Source: Erysipelotrichaceae bacterium
Lineage (GTDB): Bacteria > Bacillota_I > Bacilli_A > Erysipelotrichales > Erysipelotrichaceae
Reading direction: 5' to 3'
Length of the DNA stretch: 45,611 bases
Assembly: GCA_030531215.1 (NCBI GenBank)
Contig: JAUNNY010000008.1
Location: forward strand, 1 to 45,611
Under the pieces are notes generated by a model, which was not told the DNA's origin, ran no database searches, and saw nothing but the letters and a program-made list of their open reading frames with translations. Position 1 is the first letter of the stretch, and each line of letters opens with the position of its first letter. The position numbers were made by a program, and so were the translations under genes. Of this stretch, positions 1-8,502 are shown piece by piece.

Positions 1-9
1 GATATTTTT

Positions 10-663
10 TTAATATCGAGGAGTACCATATCCCATGATGTCGTATTCGCCTATATCATAAACATTTTCTCTAACCATATCATGAGAATTTCCATCAATT
101 ACATATATGTAATTTCCTTCGACTTTTTCAACTATGCCAACATGGTTTGCTTCACTAGCTGTACCGCTATAATCAAAGAAGATTAACATACCAGGTTCTG
201 GTGTAGCTGAACCACCTAACCACAAACCTTGTTCCATAAACCACACGGCACCATTTTGACATAAAGCAAATTTAGGAATGATGCCTGCATCAATATAACC
301 ACATTGATTAGCACACCAAGATACAAAGCATGCACACCATGCCGCATGAGAATCAAAACCATACCATGACCAGAACTTGTCACCACCCTCATTACCAAGT
401 TGTGACAATGCCACATCTACGATGCTACCATTAGGAACATAATCATAATTACTGTAACCACTACTACGATGAACTACAGGTTTAGCGAATCTGTTAGCAT
501 CATCTTCTCTAATTACTCTAATATTTTTTAATGGAACTATCTTAGTAGGTTCAACGTACCTAATTTGTTCTTTGCTTATCTCATCTTCTATTACTACATC
601 TCCTCTTACTTGAAAACAAGCCATTGAGAAGATCGCTATAACAACTAATATCTTATAAAACAT
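10..663 (-). CDS. secreted CHAP-domain cysteine hydrolase
   Basis: The 217-residue protein starts with a hydrophobic signal segment (residues 2-17), then a polar linker, then a CHAP (NlpC/P60-like) domain at about 80-217. Cys110 in AWCACFVSW fits the catalytic cysteine, His174 in NHVGIVE the catalytic histidine, and Asn192 in IDGNS the usual third polar residue. CHAP enzymes cut peptidoglycan amide bonds (amidase or endopeptidase), so an exported cell-wall hydrolase is the family-based reading. No cell-wall binding repeats are present and the domain is C-terminal. A Shine-Dalgarno AGGAG (complement of 669-673) precedes the ATG. The gene diverges from tex and ends at the window edge with its own stop. 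Bond specificity cannot be read from sequence. Confidence 0.85.
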   Translation of the reverse strand: MFYKILVVIAIFSMACFQVRGDVVIEDEISKEQIRYVEPTKIVPLKNIRVIREDDANRFAKPVVHRSSGYSNYDYVPNGSIVDVALSQLGNEGGDKFWSWYGFDSHAAWCACFVSWCANQCGYIDAGIIPKFALCQNGAVWFMEQGLWLGGSATPEPGMLIFFDYSGTASEANHVGIVEKVEGNYIYVIDGNSHDMVRENVYDIGEYDIMGYGTPRY

Positions 664-705
664 AAAAACTCCTATCTAGTTGTTTTTTCAAAAAACACAA
701 ATATG

Positions 706-711
706 ATTATA
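706..711 (-). promoter_or_regulatory. -10 box of the CHAP gene
   Basis: A perfect TATAAT on the minus strand lies 42 bases upstream of the CHAP start codon and just upstream of its AGGAG site. No good -35 is visible at 17 bases. Confidence 0.45.
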
Positions 712-756
712 CCTAAAACAATATGGTTTTTCTATATTTTTTTGGTTATCTAAACG

Positions 757-788
757 ATGTAAGCACTAACAAGTTTATGTAAGCACTA
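757..788 (+). repeat. 20-bp-period direct repeat upstream of tex
   Basis: ATGTAAGCACTA occurs at 757-768 and 777-788, exactly two helical turns apart, and similarity continues past the core (AACAAGTT versus TCAATTTA). The downstream copy covers the -35 position of the tex promoter, as expected for an operator or activator site. The cognate regulator is unknown. Confidence 0.5.
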
Positions 789-801
789 TCAATTTAAGTT
801 T

Positions 802-810
802 TGGTATAAT
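802..810 (+). promoter_or_regulatory. extended -10 promoter of tex
   Basis: TGGTATAAT gives a perfect -10 with the TGn extension at 802-804. No recognisable -35 is present, consistent with an extended -10 promoter or with activation through the repeats immediately upstream. Confidence 0.6.
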
Positions 811-836
811 TAAGAGGCTGTATATTGGAGGTAACT

Positions 837-3101
837 ATGAATCAAGAAATCAATAATAAAATTGCTAAAGAGCTAAAAGTTAGCCTTAAACAAGTTGAAA
901 CAACTTTAGCTATGTTACAAGATGGCAACACTGTTCCGTTTATTGCTAGGTATCGTAAAGAAGCAACTGGCAATTTAGACGAAGAACAAATTCTATATAT
1001 TGAGAAACAATATAAATATCAATTAAATCTAGAGGAAAGAAAACAAGCCGTAATAGCATTGATTGAACAACAAGGTAAATTAACAGATGAAATTAAAAAT
1101 TCAATTTTAGCTTGTGAAAAATTATCAGCTGTTGAAGACTTGTATAAGCCATATAAACAAAAGAAGAAAACAAGAGCTGCTGAAGCAATTAGAAAAGGAT
1201 TGCAACCTCTTAGCGACTACTTATTATCTTTGCCAGCTGAAGGCAATTTAAACGAAGTTGCGAAAGCATATATCAATGAAGAAGTAAAAGATGAAGCTCA
1301 AGCAATCCAAGGAGCTTTAGATATAATTGCTGAAAACGTTTCTGATAACGCTAAATTAAGATGGAAATTAAAAGACTACATCAATGCAACATCAGCTATC
1401 GTAACTAAGTTAAAGAAAGATGCTGTTGATGAAAAGAAAGTATATGAGATGTACTATGACTATTCAGAAAAAACATCTAATATAGCTAATCATCGTGTTA
1501 TGGCAATTGATCGTGCTGAAAAAGAAAAAGTAATCACCGTGTCTTTCTCATATGATCATGGACATGTCTTTGATGAAACGGTCAATACATATCTTCAAGC
1601 TAAAAAGACATATGTAGAAAACGAATTAAGACAAGCAATATCTGATGGCCTAGAAAGATTACTACTACCATCTATTGAAAACGAAATAAGAAGCGACTTA
1701 TCTGATAAAGCTCACGATGCATCAATCGAAGTATTCTCTTTAAATCTAGAAAAATTATTATCACAACCACCTCTATTAGGAAGAACCGTTTTAGGCTTTG
1801 ACCCTGGTTTCTATAATGGCTGCAAACTTGCAATTGTTGATGCAACAGGAAAAATGATTACAGTTGAAAAAGTATATCCATTTAGAAAAGATGGTGAAAT
1901 AGAAAAAACAAAGACTAAACTATTAGATATGATTAATAAATATCATGTTGAAACAATAGCTATTGGAAATGGCACAGCATCTAGAGAAAGTGAAAAGTTG
2001 TGTTCAGAATTAATCAAAGATAATAACTTAGATGTAACTTATTGTCTTGTTTCCGAAGCAGGTGCATCAGTGTGGTCAGCACAAGATGATGCAAGAGCTG
2101 AATTCCCTGATTTACAAGTTGAAGAAAGATCTGCTGTTTCTATCGCTAGAAGATTGTTAGACCCATTAGCTGAATTAATAAAGATAGATCCTAAATCAAT
2201 CGGCGTTGGTCAATATCAACATGATTTACCAGAAAAACAGTTATCAGAAAGATTAGACGAAGCAACTATGAAAGTTGTTAACCGTGTTGGTGCAGATTTA
2301 AACACAGCTTCTGTTGAACTATTAAAGAACATATCCGGTCTAAACGCTGGCATCGCAAAAGAAATCATTAACTATCGAAATGAAAATGGTAAGTTCACAA
2401 ATAGAACACAATTATTAAAAGTAAAGAAACTAGGAGAAAAAGCCTTTACTCAATGTGCAGGTTTCTTAAGAATTATTGATGGTGATGAACCACTAGATGC
2501 CACAAGCATTCACCCAGAAAGCTATGATTTAGCAAAACAAATTATGAAGGCATCTAACATTCAAAAATTAGGTGATAATGATGTTAGTTTTAACGAAGAA
2601 GAAATCGCGAAACTTAATATCGATGAGTACACGCTAAACGATATTAAAGAAAATATAAAGGCTCCATTAAGAGATTATCGTGATCAATTTGAAGGTGCTA
2701 TCTTAAAGAGCAACATTCTTGAACTAAAAGACCTTAAAGTTGGTGACGAATTATCAGGAACTGTTAGAAACGTTGTTGACTTTGGTGCTTTCATCGATAT
2801 AGGTTTGCACGAAGATGGTCTAGTTCATATCTCTAGGATGTCAACCAAACGAATCAATACTCCATTAGATGTGGTAAATGTTAACGACATCGTAAAAGTG
2901 TATGTCTATGAAATAGATGAAGCAAAATCAAGAGTTCAATTATCTTTACTTCCTCTAGATGTCTTAGCAAAAAGAGATGTGGATCAAAAAGCATTTAAAT
3001 CTCGTAAAAAAGCTTACAACAAGGAATACCATAAAGAAAAACCAATCTCCGAAGAAGATGCTATGAAACGTCTTCTTGAAAGATTTGGCTCTAAATACTA
3101 A
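837..3101 (+). CDS. tex: Tex family RNA-binding transcription accessory protein
   Basis: A 754-residue Tex protein with the usual full-length order: helical Tex N-terminal region, a YqgF/RNase H-like domain around 325-450 (LGFDPGFYNGCK), helix-hairpin-helix repeats (KNISGLNAGIAKEI), and a C-terminal S1 RNA-binding domain (VGDELSGTVRNVVDFGAFID) near 640-710, followed by a basic tail. Tex proteins bind nucleic acid and affect transcription and growth in bacteria, and act in the cytoplasm. I chose ATG 837 because GGAGGT at 827-832 is a correctly spaced Shine-Dalgarno; the in-frame TTG at 825 lies partly inside that site. The gene is monocistronic, with its own promoter and a strong terminator shared with the convergent M20 gene. 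Confidence 0.95.
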   Translation: MNQEINNKIAKELKVSLKQVETTLAMLQDGNTVPFIARYRKEATGNLDEEQILYIEKQYKYQLNLEERKQAVIALIEQQGKLTDEIKNSILACEKLSAVEDLYKPYKQKKKTRAAEAIRKGLQPLSDYLLSLPAEGNLNEVAKAYINEEVKDEAQAIQGALDIIAENVSDNAKLRWKLKDYINATSAIVTKLKKDAVDEKKVYEMYYDYSEKTSNIANHRVMAIDRAEKEKVITVSFSYDHGHVFDETVNTYLQAKKTYVENELRQAISDGLERLLLPSIENEIRSDLSDKAHDASIEVFSLNLEKLLSQPPLLGRTVLGFDPGFYNGCKLAIVDATGKMITVEKVYPFRKDGEIEKTKTKLLDMINKYHVETIAIGNGTASRESEKLCSELIKDNNLDVTYCLVSEAGASVWSAQDDARAEFPDLQVEERSAVSIARRLLDPLAELIKIDPKSIGVGQYQHDLPEKQLSERLDEATMKVVNRVGADLNTASVELLKNISGLNAGIAKEIINYRNENGKFTNRTQLLKVKKLGEKAFTQCAGFLRIIDGDEPLDATSIHPESYDLAKQIMKASNIQKLGDNDVSFNEEEIAKLNIDEYTLNDIKENIKAPLRDYRDQFEGAILKSNILELKDLKVGDELSGTVRNVVDFGAFIDIGLHEDGLVHISRMSTKRINTPLDVVNVNDIVKVYVYEIDEAKSRVQLSLLPLDVLAKRDVDQKAFKSRKKAYNKEYHKEKPISEEDAMKRLLERFGSKY

Positions 3102-3130
3102 AAGAAATGAGCATACGCTCATTTCTTTTT
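3101..3130. terminator. bidirectional intrinsic terminator between tex and M20 peptidase
   Basis: GAAATGAGC / GCTCATTTC pair perfectly around the loop ATAC, with A-rich left and T5 right flanks, so the hairpin works for both convergent genes. It overlaps the stop codon of the minus-strand M20 gene. Confidence 0.9.
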
Positions 3131-4553
3131 AACATTGACTCATTAATCTAATAAAGAATTCTACTGAATGTTTAACAGTTGATAATCTTACATGTTCATC
3201 GTTGCCGTGAATTCCTTTTAATTCTTCACTAGTTACATCCATTGCTGAGAATCTAAATACACGTTCAGATATGGAATCGTAGTGCCTTGAATCAGAACAT
3301 TGAATCATCAAGTATGGTGCAACAACAGTTCCTTGCCATGTATCTTCAATTGCTTTTTTAATATATCTATATCCATCACAGTCTGTTCTTGAAACATGAC
3401 TTGGTTCTGCATTCGCTCTACCAGTAACTTCTATATTTTCGTCATTAATTATTTGCTTAAAATAATTAACTACTGTTTCAGAACTATCTGATGGATTAAT
3501 TCTTACATTAGCAACCATACTAGCGGTTGGTGGAACAACATTAGAAGCCACAGAACCCTTCATTTGTGTAAAAGCAACTGTAGTTCTAACTAAAGCATTC
3601 ATTTGACCGCCTGTTTTTTTACATAACAAATCAAGTATCCAAGAGAAGCACCACATATTCGCAAAAATCATTCGATATAAGAAAGTCGATCTTCTTCCAA
3701 GCTGATCAAACATTCCTCCTGCAGGACCATCAAAATGAGCTTTAAAAGGATGTTCTTCCATCTTTACACAAGCTTTAGATAACAAACCAACTGGTGTATG
3801 TGCAGAAGGCGCGCTTGCATGTCCACCATTAGATTTACAAGTTAACACAACATCCATCGAACCCTTTTCAGCAATACCGACAAGGCCACATGCTTCAGAG
3901 ACGCCAGGGAATATATCCTTTACAACTGCTCCACCTTCATCTATAACAAAACTAGGGGTGATTCCTTTCTCTTTAAAATAATTAACAATTTCATTAGCAC
4001 CAGGACCGCCAATTTCTTCGCCACCAGAAAAAGCGAAATAAACGTCATGTTTTGGTGTAAAGCCTTTTGATAAAAGATGCTCTCCAGCAGCCAAAACGCC
4101 ATTAAATGTAATCTTTGTATCAAGTGTTCCTCTACCCCACATTACATCGTTTTCAATTAGAGCTTCAAAAGCAGGCTTTGTCCAGTTTTCTTCTTCAACT
4201 GGCACAACATCATAATGAGCCATAAACACAGCAGGTTCACCATCTTCTTGGCCCTTCCAATGGAACAACAAAGCTCGACCTTCAAATCTTTTTAATTCTA
4301 ATTTTTCTGTTACATTAGGAAATAATTCTGGAAGCTTATCAACTAACTTTTCAAATTCTTTATCGTCTTCTAAACTATTGTCATCATATGAAATAGTTTT
4401 GCATTTTATTATTTCTGCAAGAGTTTGAACATATCTATCACCATCAAACTCTATAGTTTCATGATTACTAGAAATTTGATCTTGAGGTTTGAATAATAAT
4501 GTTCTAATCAAAATTACTGCGACAAACAAAATTAAAATAATTAATACTACCAT
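3129..4553 (-). CDS. membrane-anchored M20 family metallopeptidase
   Basis: A 474-residue M20 carboxypeptidase of the PM20D1/CPS1-like type. Residues 1-20 form a transmembrane anchor, so the catalytic part is probably extracytoplasmic. Putative zinc ligands and acid residues are visible: His113 and Asp115 in AHYDVVP, Asp145 in RGTLD, Glu179/Glu180 in GGEEIGG, Asp205 in IDEGG, and His449 or His454 in IHGNDEH. The central dimerisation domain is present and the length is normal. The Shine-Dalgarno AGGAG sits in the last bases of the upstream HTH-UDP-glucose dehydrogenase gene, eight bases away, so the two are probably cotranscribed. A paralogue with the same architecture lies at 41.2 kb. Substrate is not predictable; N-acyl amino acids or dipeptides are typical. 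Confidence 0.9.
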   Translation of the reverse strand: MVVLIILILFVAVILIRTLLFKPQDQISSNHETIEFDGDRYVQTLAEIIKCKTISYDDNSLEDDKEFEKLVDKLPELFPNVTEKLELKRFEGRALLFHWKGQEDGEPAVFMAHYDVVPVEEENWTKPAFEALIENDVMWGRGTLDTKITFNGVLAAGEHLLSKGFTPKHDVYFAFSGGEEIGGPGANEIVNYFKEKGITPSFVIDEGGAVVKDIFPGVSEACGLVGIAEKGSMDVVLTCKSNGGHASAPSAHTPVGLLSKACVKMEEHPFKAHFDGPAGGMFDQLGRRSTFLYRMIFANMWCFSWILDLLCKKTGGQMNALVRTTVAFTQMKGSVASNVVPPTASMVANVRINPSDSSETVVNYFKQIINDENIEVTGRANAEPSHVSRTDCDGYRYIKKAIEDTWQGTVVAPYLMIQCSDSRHYDSISERVFRFSAMDVTSEELKGIHGNDEHVRLSTVKHSVEFFIRLMSQC

Positions 4554-4561
4554 AAGTGCTC

Positions 4562-6040
4562 CTAGTCTCTAGAGAAAATATCTCTAGTATAAACTTTATT
4601 CCTTACATCATTTAAACATTCATCATAACGATTTGCGATAATCGCATTAGATTCTTTTTTAAACTTCTTCAAATTATTAACTACCTTAGAACCGAAGAAA
4701 GTAGTACCATCTTCTAAAGTTGGTTCATAAATAATGACTTCAGCACCTTTAGCTTTGATACGTTTCATAATTCCTTGAATAGAAGATTGCCTAAAGTTAT
4801 CTGAGTTAGATTTCATCGTTAAACGATAAACACCAACAACTCCTTGTTTTTCTTTGTTGACATCATACTGACCGTTAGATTCATAACATCCAGCAATCTC
4901 TAATACTTTATCAGCGATGTAATCTTTTCTTGTTCTATTTGATTCAACAATTGCTTCAATTAAATTTTCAGGAACATCTTTAAAGTTAGCTAGTAGTTGT
5001 TTTGTATCTTTAGGTAAGCAATAACCTCCATATCCAAATGACGGATTATTGTAGTGAGTGCCAATACGTGGGTCTAAACATACACCATCGATAATAGATT
5101 TCGTATCTAAGCCTTTTGTTTCAGCGTAAGTATCTAATTCATTGAAATAAGATACTCTTAATGCTAAATATGTATTTGCAAATAACTTAACAGCTTCAGC
5201 TTCAGTTACGCCCATAATTAATGTATCGATGTTCTCTTTAATAGCTGCATCTTTTAATAAATCCGCAAAAGTATTAGCAGCGTCTATTTCTTCTTTACTA
5301 TTTAAATCACAACCAACAATAATTCTTGAAGGATAAAGATTGTCGTATAGTGCTTTTGATTCTCTTAAAAATTCTGGTGAGAATAAAATTTTGTTTGTCT
5401 TTTTTTCTTTTCTTATTCTTTCTGTAAAACCAACAGGAATAGTTGATTTAATTACAATATAAGCTTTCGGATTTATATTCATAACTAAATCTATAACTGC
5501 CTCAACAGCACTGGTATCAAAGAAATTCTTCTTAGGATCATAATTAGTAGGTGCTGCAACAACAACATAATCAGCATCTTTGTAAGCATAATTTGCATCT
5601 AGGGTTGCTTCAAGATTTAATTCTTTATTTGCAAGATAATCTTCAATATAATCATCTTGAATTGGCGATTTACGGTTATTAATTAAATCCACTTTTTCTT
5701 TAATGATATCAACAGCCTTTACTTCATTATGTTGAGAAAGCAAGGTTGCAATAGACAAACCAACATAACCCGTTCCTGCAACTGCTACTTTATATTTACG
5801 TAAAGTTTTTTTATTCTTTTTTGTTTCAACTTTTTCGTAGATGTCTTCTAATTCAAATTTAAGAACTTCACTTAATGAACCAAGTTGTTCAATTGATGGA
5901 ATAAATAAGCCGTTTTCTAATTTTGAAATAAGAGCTCTATTAATTCCTGTTTGTTTTGATAATTCTTCTTGAGATACCTTTAGTTTCTTTCTGTTATTTT
6001 TAACAACATTTTTTAATAATTCTTTAGATATTTTATTCAT
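4562..6040 (-). CDS. XRE-type HTH domain fused to UDP-glucose 6-dehydrogenase
   Basis: One uninterrupted 492-residue frame. Residues about 8-70 form a Cro/C1-type helix-turn-helix ([20 protein letters not shown]), a linker of about 12 residues is basic, and residues 83-480 are a UDP-glucose/GDP-mannose dehydrogenase. The dehydrogenase keeps the NAD fold (GTGYVG, 89-94), SPEFLRE at 221-227 and catalytic Cys341 in YGGYCLPKD. The enzyme should oxidise UDP-glucose to UDP-glucuronate in the cytoplasm for surface polysaccharide. The HTH suggests DNA binding, perhaps autoregulation. The start has a GAGG Shine-Dalgarno eight bases upstream. The downstream neighbour is the M20 peptidase gene. UDP-N-acetylmannosamine dehydrogenase is an alternative specificity. 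Confidence 0.9.
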   Translation of the reverse strand: MNKISKELLKNVVKNNRKKLKVSQEELSKQTGINRALISKLENGLFIPSIEQLGSLSEVLKFELEDIYEKVETKKNKKTLRKYKVAVAGTGYVGLSIATLLSQHNEVKAVDIIKEKVDLINNRKSPIQDDYIEDYLANKELNLEATLDANYAYKDADYVVVAAPTNYDPKKNFFDTSAVEAVIDLVMNINPKAYIVIKSTIPVGFTERIRKEKKTNKILFSPEFLRESKALYDNLYPSRIIVGCDLNSKEEIDAANTFADLLKDAAIKENIDTLIMGVTEAEAVKLFANTYLALRVSYFNELDTYAETKGLDTKSIIDGVCLDPRIGTHYNNPSFGYGGYCLPKDTKQLLANFKDVPENLIEAIVESNRTRKDYIADKVLEIAGCYESNGQYDVNKEKQGVVGVYRLTMKSNSDNFRQSSIQGIMKRIKAKGAEVIIYEPTLEDGTTFFGSKVVNNLKKFKKESNAIIANRYDECLNDVRNKVYTRDIFSRD

Positions 6041-6090
6041 ATTTTGTTACCTCAAATAATATTTTAATATATAAAGCCGTTTATAGCAAA

Positions 6091-6117
6091 ATAAAACCTC
6101 AATTAAATTGAGGTTTT
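6091..6117 (-). terminator. intrinsic terminator of rbr
   Basis: AAAACCTCAA (6093-6102) pairs with TTGAGGTTTT (6108-6117) around a five-base loop; on the minus strand it ends in T-rich sequence. It separates rbr from the HTH-dehydrogenase gene. Confidence 0.8.
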
Positions 6118-6141
6118 AAATAATTTGTTCGTTTCTATAAA

Positions 6142-6678
6142 TTAATAGTTTTCGCAATTAATTTCGAAATAGCTTTGAGGATGATTGCATGTTGGGCATA
6201 ATTCTGGAGCTTTTTCGCCAACTACGATATGACCACAGTTTCTACATTCCCAAACTTTTACTTCTGATTTAGCGAATACTTCTTGAGCTTCTACGTTATG
6301 TAATAATGCTCTATATCTTTCTTCGTGATGCTTTTCAATTGCGGCAACTAGTCTAAATTTAGCAGCTAATTCTGTAAAACCTTCTTCTTCAGCAGTCTTT
6401 GCGAAACCATCATACATATCAGTCCATTCGTAGTTCTCGCCTTCAGCAGCAGCTTGTAGGTTTTCAGCAGTTGTGCCGATACCATCTAATTCTTTGAACC
6501 AAAGTTTAGCATGTTCTTTTTCATTGTCAGCAGTCTTTAAGAATAAAGCACTGATTTGTTCAAAACCTTCTTTCTTAGCTTTTGAAGCAAAATAAGTATA
6601 TTTATTTCTTGCTTGAGATTCGCCTGCAAACGCAGCTTGTAGATTTTTTTCTGTTTGTGTTCCTGAATATTTGCTCAT
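6142..6678 (-). CDS. rbr: rubrerythrin
   Basis: A 178-residue classical rubrerythrin: an N-terminal four-helix ferritin-like domain with diiron ligands (Glu20, Glu53, His56, Glu97/98 region, Glu115, His118 in EKHHEER) and a C-terminal rubredoxin domain with CRNC (145-148) and CPTC (161-164). It reduces hydrogen peroxide to water in anaerobes, taking electrons through a rubredoxin. The neighbouring 36-residue iron-binding ORF upstream overlaps its Shine-Dalgarno (GGAGG at 6688-6692), so the two are cotranscribed. Length and all metal ligands are normal. Confidence 0.95.
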   Translation of the reverse strand: MSKYSGTQTEKNLQAAFAGESQARNKYTYFASKAKKEGFEQISALFLKTADNEKEHAKLWFKELDGIGTTAENLQAAAEGENYEWTDMYDGFAKTAEEEGFTELAAKFRLVAAIEKHHEERYRALLHNVEAQEVFAKSEVKVWECRNCGHIVVGEKAPELCPTCNHPQSYFEINCENY

Positions 6679-6679
6679 A

Positions 6680-6790
6680 TTATTTAACCTCCTCTAAATT
6701 TTCACCTTTAGCATGGCAAACTGGGCATTCTGCCTCTTTGCCTTCTTCAACTTCAAATTCTACACCACAAATTTTGCATTTGTACTTCAT
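6680..6790 (-). CDS. 36-residue rubredoxin-like mini-protein
   Basis: A short ORF beginning ATGAAGTACAAATGC encodes 36 residues: [12 protein letters not shown], an acidic segment, then [16 protein letters not shown]. Two C-x2-C knuckles (Cys5/Cys8 and Cys22/Cys25) fit a single-iron rubredoxin-like or zinc-ribbon fold. It has a good Shine-Dalgarno (AAAGGAGAG, complement of about 6797-6805), stops one base before the rbr start codon, and carries the rbr ribosome-binding site in its 3' end. Its likely role is electron donation to rubrerythrin or the same stress response; this is inferred from context and the cysteine pattern. It is roughly two thirds the size of a normal rubredoxin (about 52 residues). 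Confidence 0.8.
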   Translation of the reverse strand: MKYKCKICGVEFEVEEGKEAECPVCHAKGENLEEVK

Positions 6791-6809
6791 TATTTTCTCT
6801 CCTTTTTAT

Positions 6810-6855
6810 AGAATCATTCTTGATAAAAATAAGAACTATTCTTAATTTTATTATA
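6810..6855 (-). promoter_or_regulatory. rbr operon promoter with two inverted repeats
   Basis: On the minus strand a TATAAT (complement of 6850-6855) is followed by two perfect inverted repeats: AAGAA-CTA-TTCTT at 6831-6843, at the expected transcription start, and AGAAT-C-ATTCT at 6810-6820. Centres are about 22 bases apart. A PerR/Fur-type or other oxidative-stress repressor would fit the regulated genes, but the repeats do not match the PerR consensus closely. Confidence 0.45.
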
Positions 6856-6859
6856 ACAT

Positions 6860-8479
6860 TTATAGATAATTACAAATGATTGAATGGATGATATTTGGAA
6901 CAGTTTCAAAAGTATGCTTCTTATTAACACGTTCACTAAATTTATGTCCATCTTTACCATATGTTCCAACATTAATAACTGGGATATTTAACTCTTTGAT
7001 CAGCTTATATGGATATACATATTTTATGTTGTGTTGAGGACAATTATGTAACATCATCTCTATTTCTTCTTCACTATTATCATTAGCTAGAAAACTCATG
7101 TCAGAGATGTATGGATAAAACATCTTCATATCGACATTATTATCAACTTCCTTTATTGATTTGTTTACTATATTTATCAATTTAGTATCTTTGCATTCAA
7201 CTGGCGAATAAAACATCGTACCAAAGAACAAGACAACAACAGGATCTTTATCTTTATAGTAGCTATATGATTTTTTAATCATTTCGTATCCAAATAATCT
7301 TAGATCCATATTAGGATTTTCTTTATTTAATTTCAAAGCATAGTCACTGATTTCTTTTTCGAAATTTTGATCACATGAACTCAAATATTTATACCATTCT
7401 TCATAGGTATACACCTTATTAGTCCAAGGCAAAGGACTATACTCACATTTATTTAATTCGCAATACTTTTTATATTGATTATTTAAATAATTAATAATCT
7501 CATCAAAACTATCAGATGCAATCTTCTTACAATTATTAATGACTTTACCTATTGATGAATTATAAATTAAGTAATTATAATAACCCAAGCTGCACAATGA
7601 TGTTTGTACCGAATATGAATCTTTATCATCCATTTGTTTTAATGATATAGGCGGAACAGTAGAACCATCTTCACATACATCGCACAAATCAACATTCATT
7701 GAAATGCGTCTACTGATTTCTGATAACAACAAGTTTGGATCAAAACAGTTAAATGAATCACCTACATGAGCTTCTTTACCAAATACCGCAAAACAAGGAA
7801 GAAGTTTCCCTATTGTACCAATATGTACACAAGGTTTATCTTTGCCATTACTTGGTGTGTGGAAATCTGTATTGATACAGGTGATGTATTCAAATTTTTC
7901 TTTTTCTTTAATTTCTATCAATTTGTCTAAACAAGAAATAATGCCTAATGAACTACCTTCTTCATCACATTCACCTATAAATAATAAGTTTCCATTTAAT
8001 TCATCAAGATGCTCAGCAAAATATTTCATAATGCACATATGAACAGCAACACCAGATTTCATATCTAATGCGCCTCTACCAAATAAGTATTCATTAGAAT
8101 CAATATCATTTATTATTTCTTCATCTAAGTTGAAGTATTCTTTTAACTTGCTAGGAAGCTCGTCACACTTATATGCATAATCCTCTATTGGACCATAGTC
8201 TTTGGTATCAACCGTATCAATATGTCCCATCAAAATAATTGTTTTATTGCCTTTACCTTTAATATAAGAAATTATTGAATGTCTATCTAAAGTATCATCT
8301 TTTGTTTTAACTAAACATAATTGCTCAGGATTATTTTTGAAATAAGATAAATTATTAAAATAATCAACAATATAATTTGCTAAATTAGTTTCTCCATTTT
8401 GAAAACCATCAACACTTTTAATAGATACTAACGTCTTAGTTAATTGTTCAATATCATTTTTTAATAATAGTTTTTTCAT
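6860..8479 (-). CDS. RocB-like M20 peptidase
   Basis: A 539-residue M20 peptidase of the RocB type (arginine-utilisation protein), about 100 residues longer than ordinary M20 enzymes. Visible motifs are MGHIDTVDT (metal ligand His, Asp), FGRGALDMKSG (bridging Asp), GECDEEGSS (acid pair), NTDFH and the C-terminal NVGTYGKDGHKFSERV with the last metal-binding His. RocB proteins are encoded with arginine catabolism genes in Bacillus, but the exact substrate is unsettled and no other roc gene is here. ATG 8479 is preferred over an in-frame TTG at 8482. There is no Shine-Dalgarno: a TATAAT ends seven bases upstream, pointing to a leaderless mRNA. It is divergent from the MATE gene. Confidence 0.85.
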   Translation of the reverse strand: MKKLLLKNDIEQLTKTLVSIKSVDGFQNGETNLANYIVDYFNNLSYFKNNPEQLCLVKTKDDTLDRHSIISYIKGKGNKTIILMGHIDTVDTKDYGPIEDYAYKCDELPSKLKEYFNLDEEIINDIDSNEYLFGRGALDMKSGVAVHMCIMKYFAEHLDELNGNLLFIGECDEEGSSLGIISCLDKLIEIKEKEKFEYITCINTDFHTPSNGKDKPCVHIGTIGKLLPCFAVFGKEAHVGDSFNCFDPNLLLSEISRRISMNVDLCDVCEDGSTVPPISLKQMDDKDSYSVQTSLCSLGYYNYLIYNSSIGKVINNCKKIASDSFDEIINYLNNQYKKYCELNKCEYSPLPWTNKVYTYEEWYKYLSSCDQNFEKEISDYALKLNKENPNMDLRLFGYEMIKKSYSYYKDKDPVVVLFFGTMFYSPVECKDTKLINIVNKSIKEVDNNVDMKMFYPYISDMSFLANDNSEEEIEMMLHNCPQHNIKYVYPYKLIKELNIPVINVGTYGKDGHKFSERVNKKHTFETVPNIIHSIICNYL

Positions 8480-8486
8480 CAACTTA

Positions 8487-8496
8487 ATTATACAAT
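8487..8496. promoter_or_regulatory. overlapping divergent -10 boxes, both leaderless
   Basis: Minus-strand TATAAT (8487-8492) and plus-strand TACAAT (8491-8496) share two base pairs. They stand seven bases before the RocB-like ATG and six bases before the MATE ATG, so both transcripts should start at or next to the start codon. Neither gene has a Shine-Dalgarno. Confidence 0.6.
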
Positions 8497-8502
8497 GTTA
8501 AT

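Noticed and set aside
216-416. ORF antisense or alternate-frame to the CHAP gene, and similar ORFs over most genes
   Set aside because: They are shadows of clearly conserved genes, with no Shine-Dalgarno and no recognisable motif.
681-695. GTTTTTTCAAAAAAC palindrome upstream of the CHAP gene
   Set aside because: A one-base loop and A/T-only arms make it a chance feature of AT-rich DNA.
3101-3130. Mollicutes-type code 4 (TGA as Trp)
   Set aside because: Conserved tryptophans are TGG and several genes end in TGA at plausible family ends, so code 11 fits.
6582-6845. Plus-strand ORF of 87 codons over the rbr start and mini-rubredoxin
   Set aside because: It is antisense to two conserved reading frames and has no family similarity by eye.
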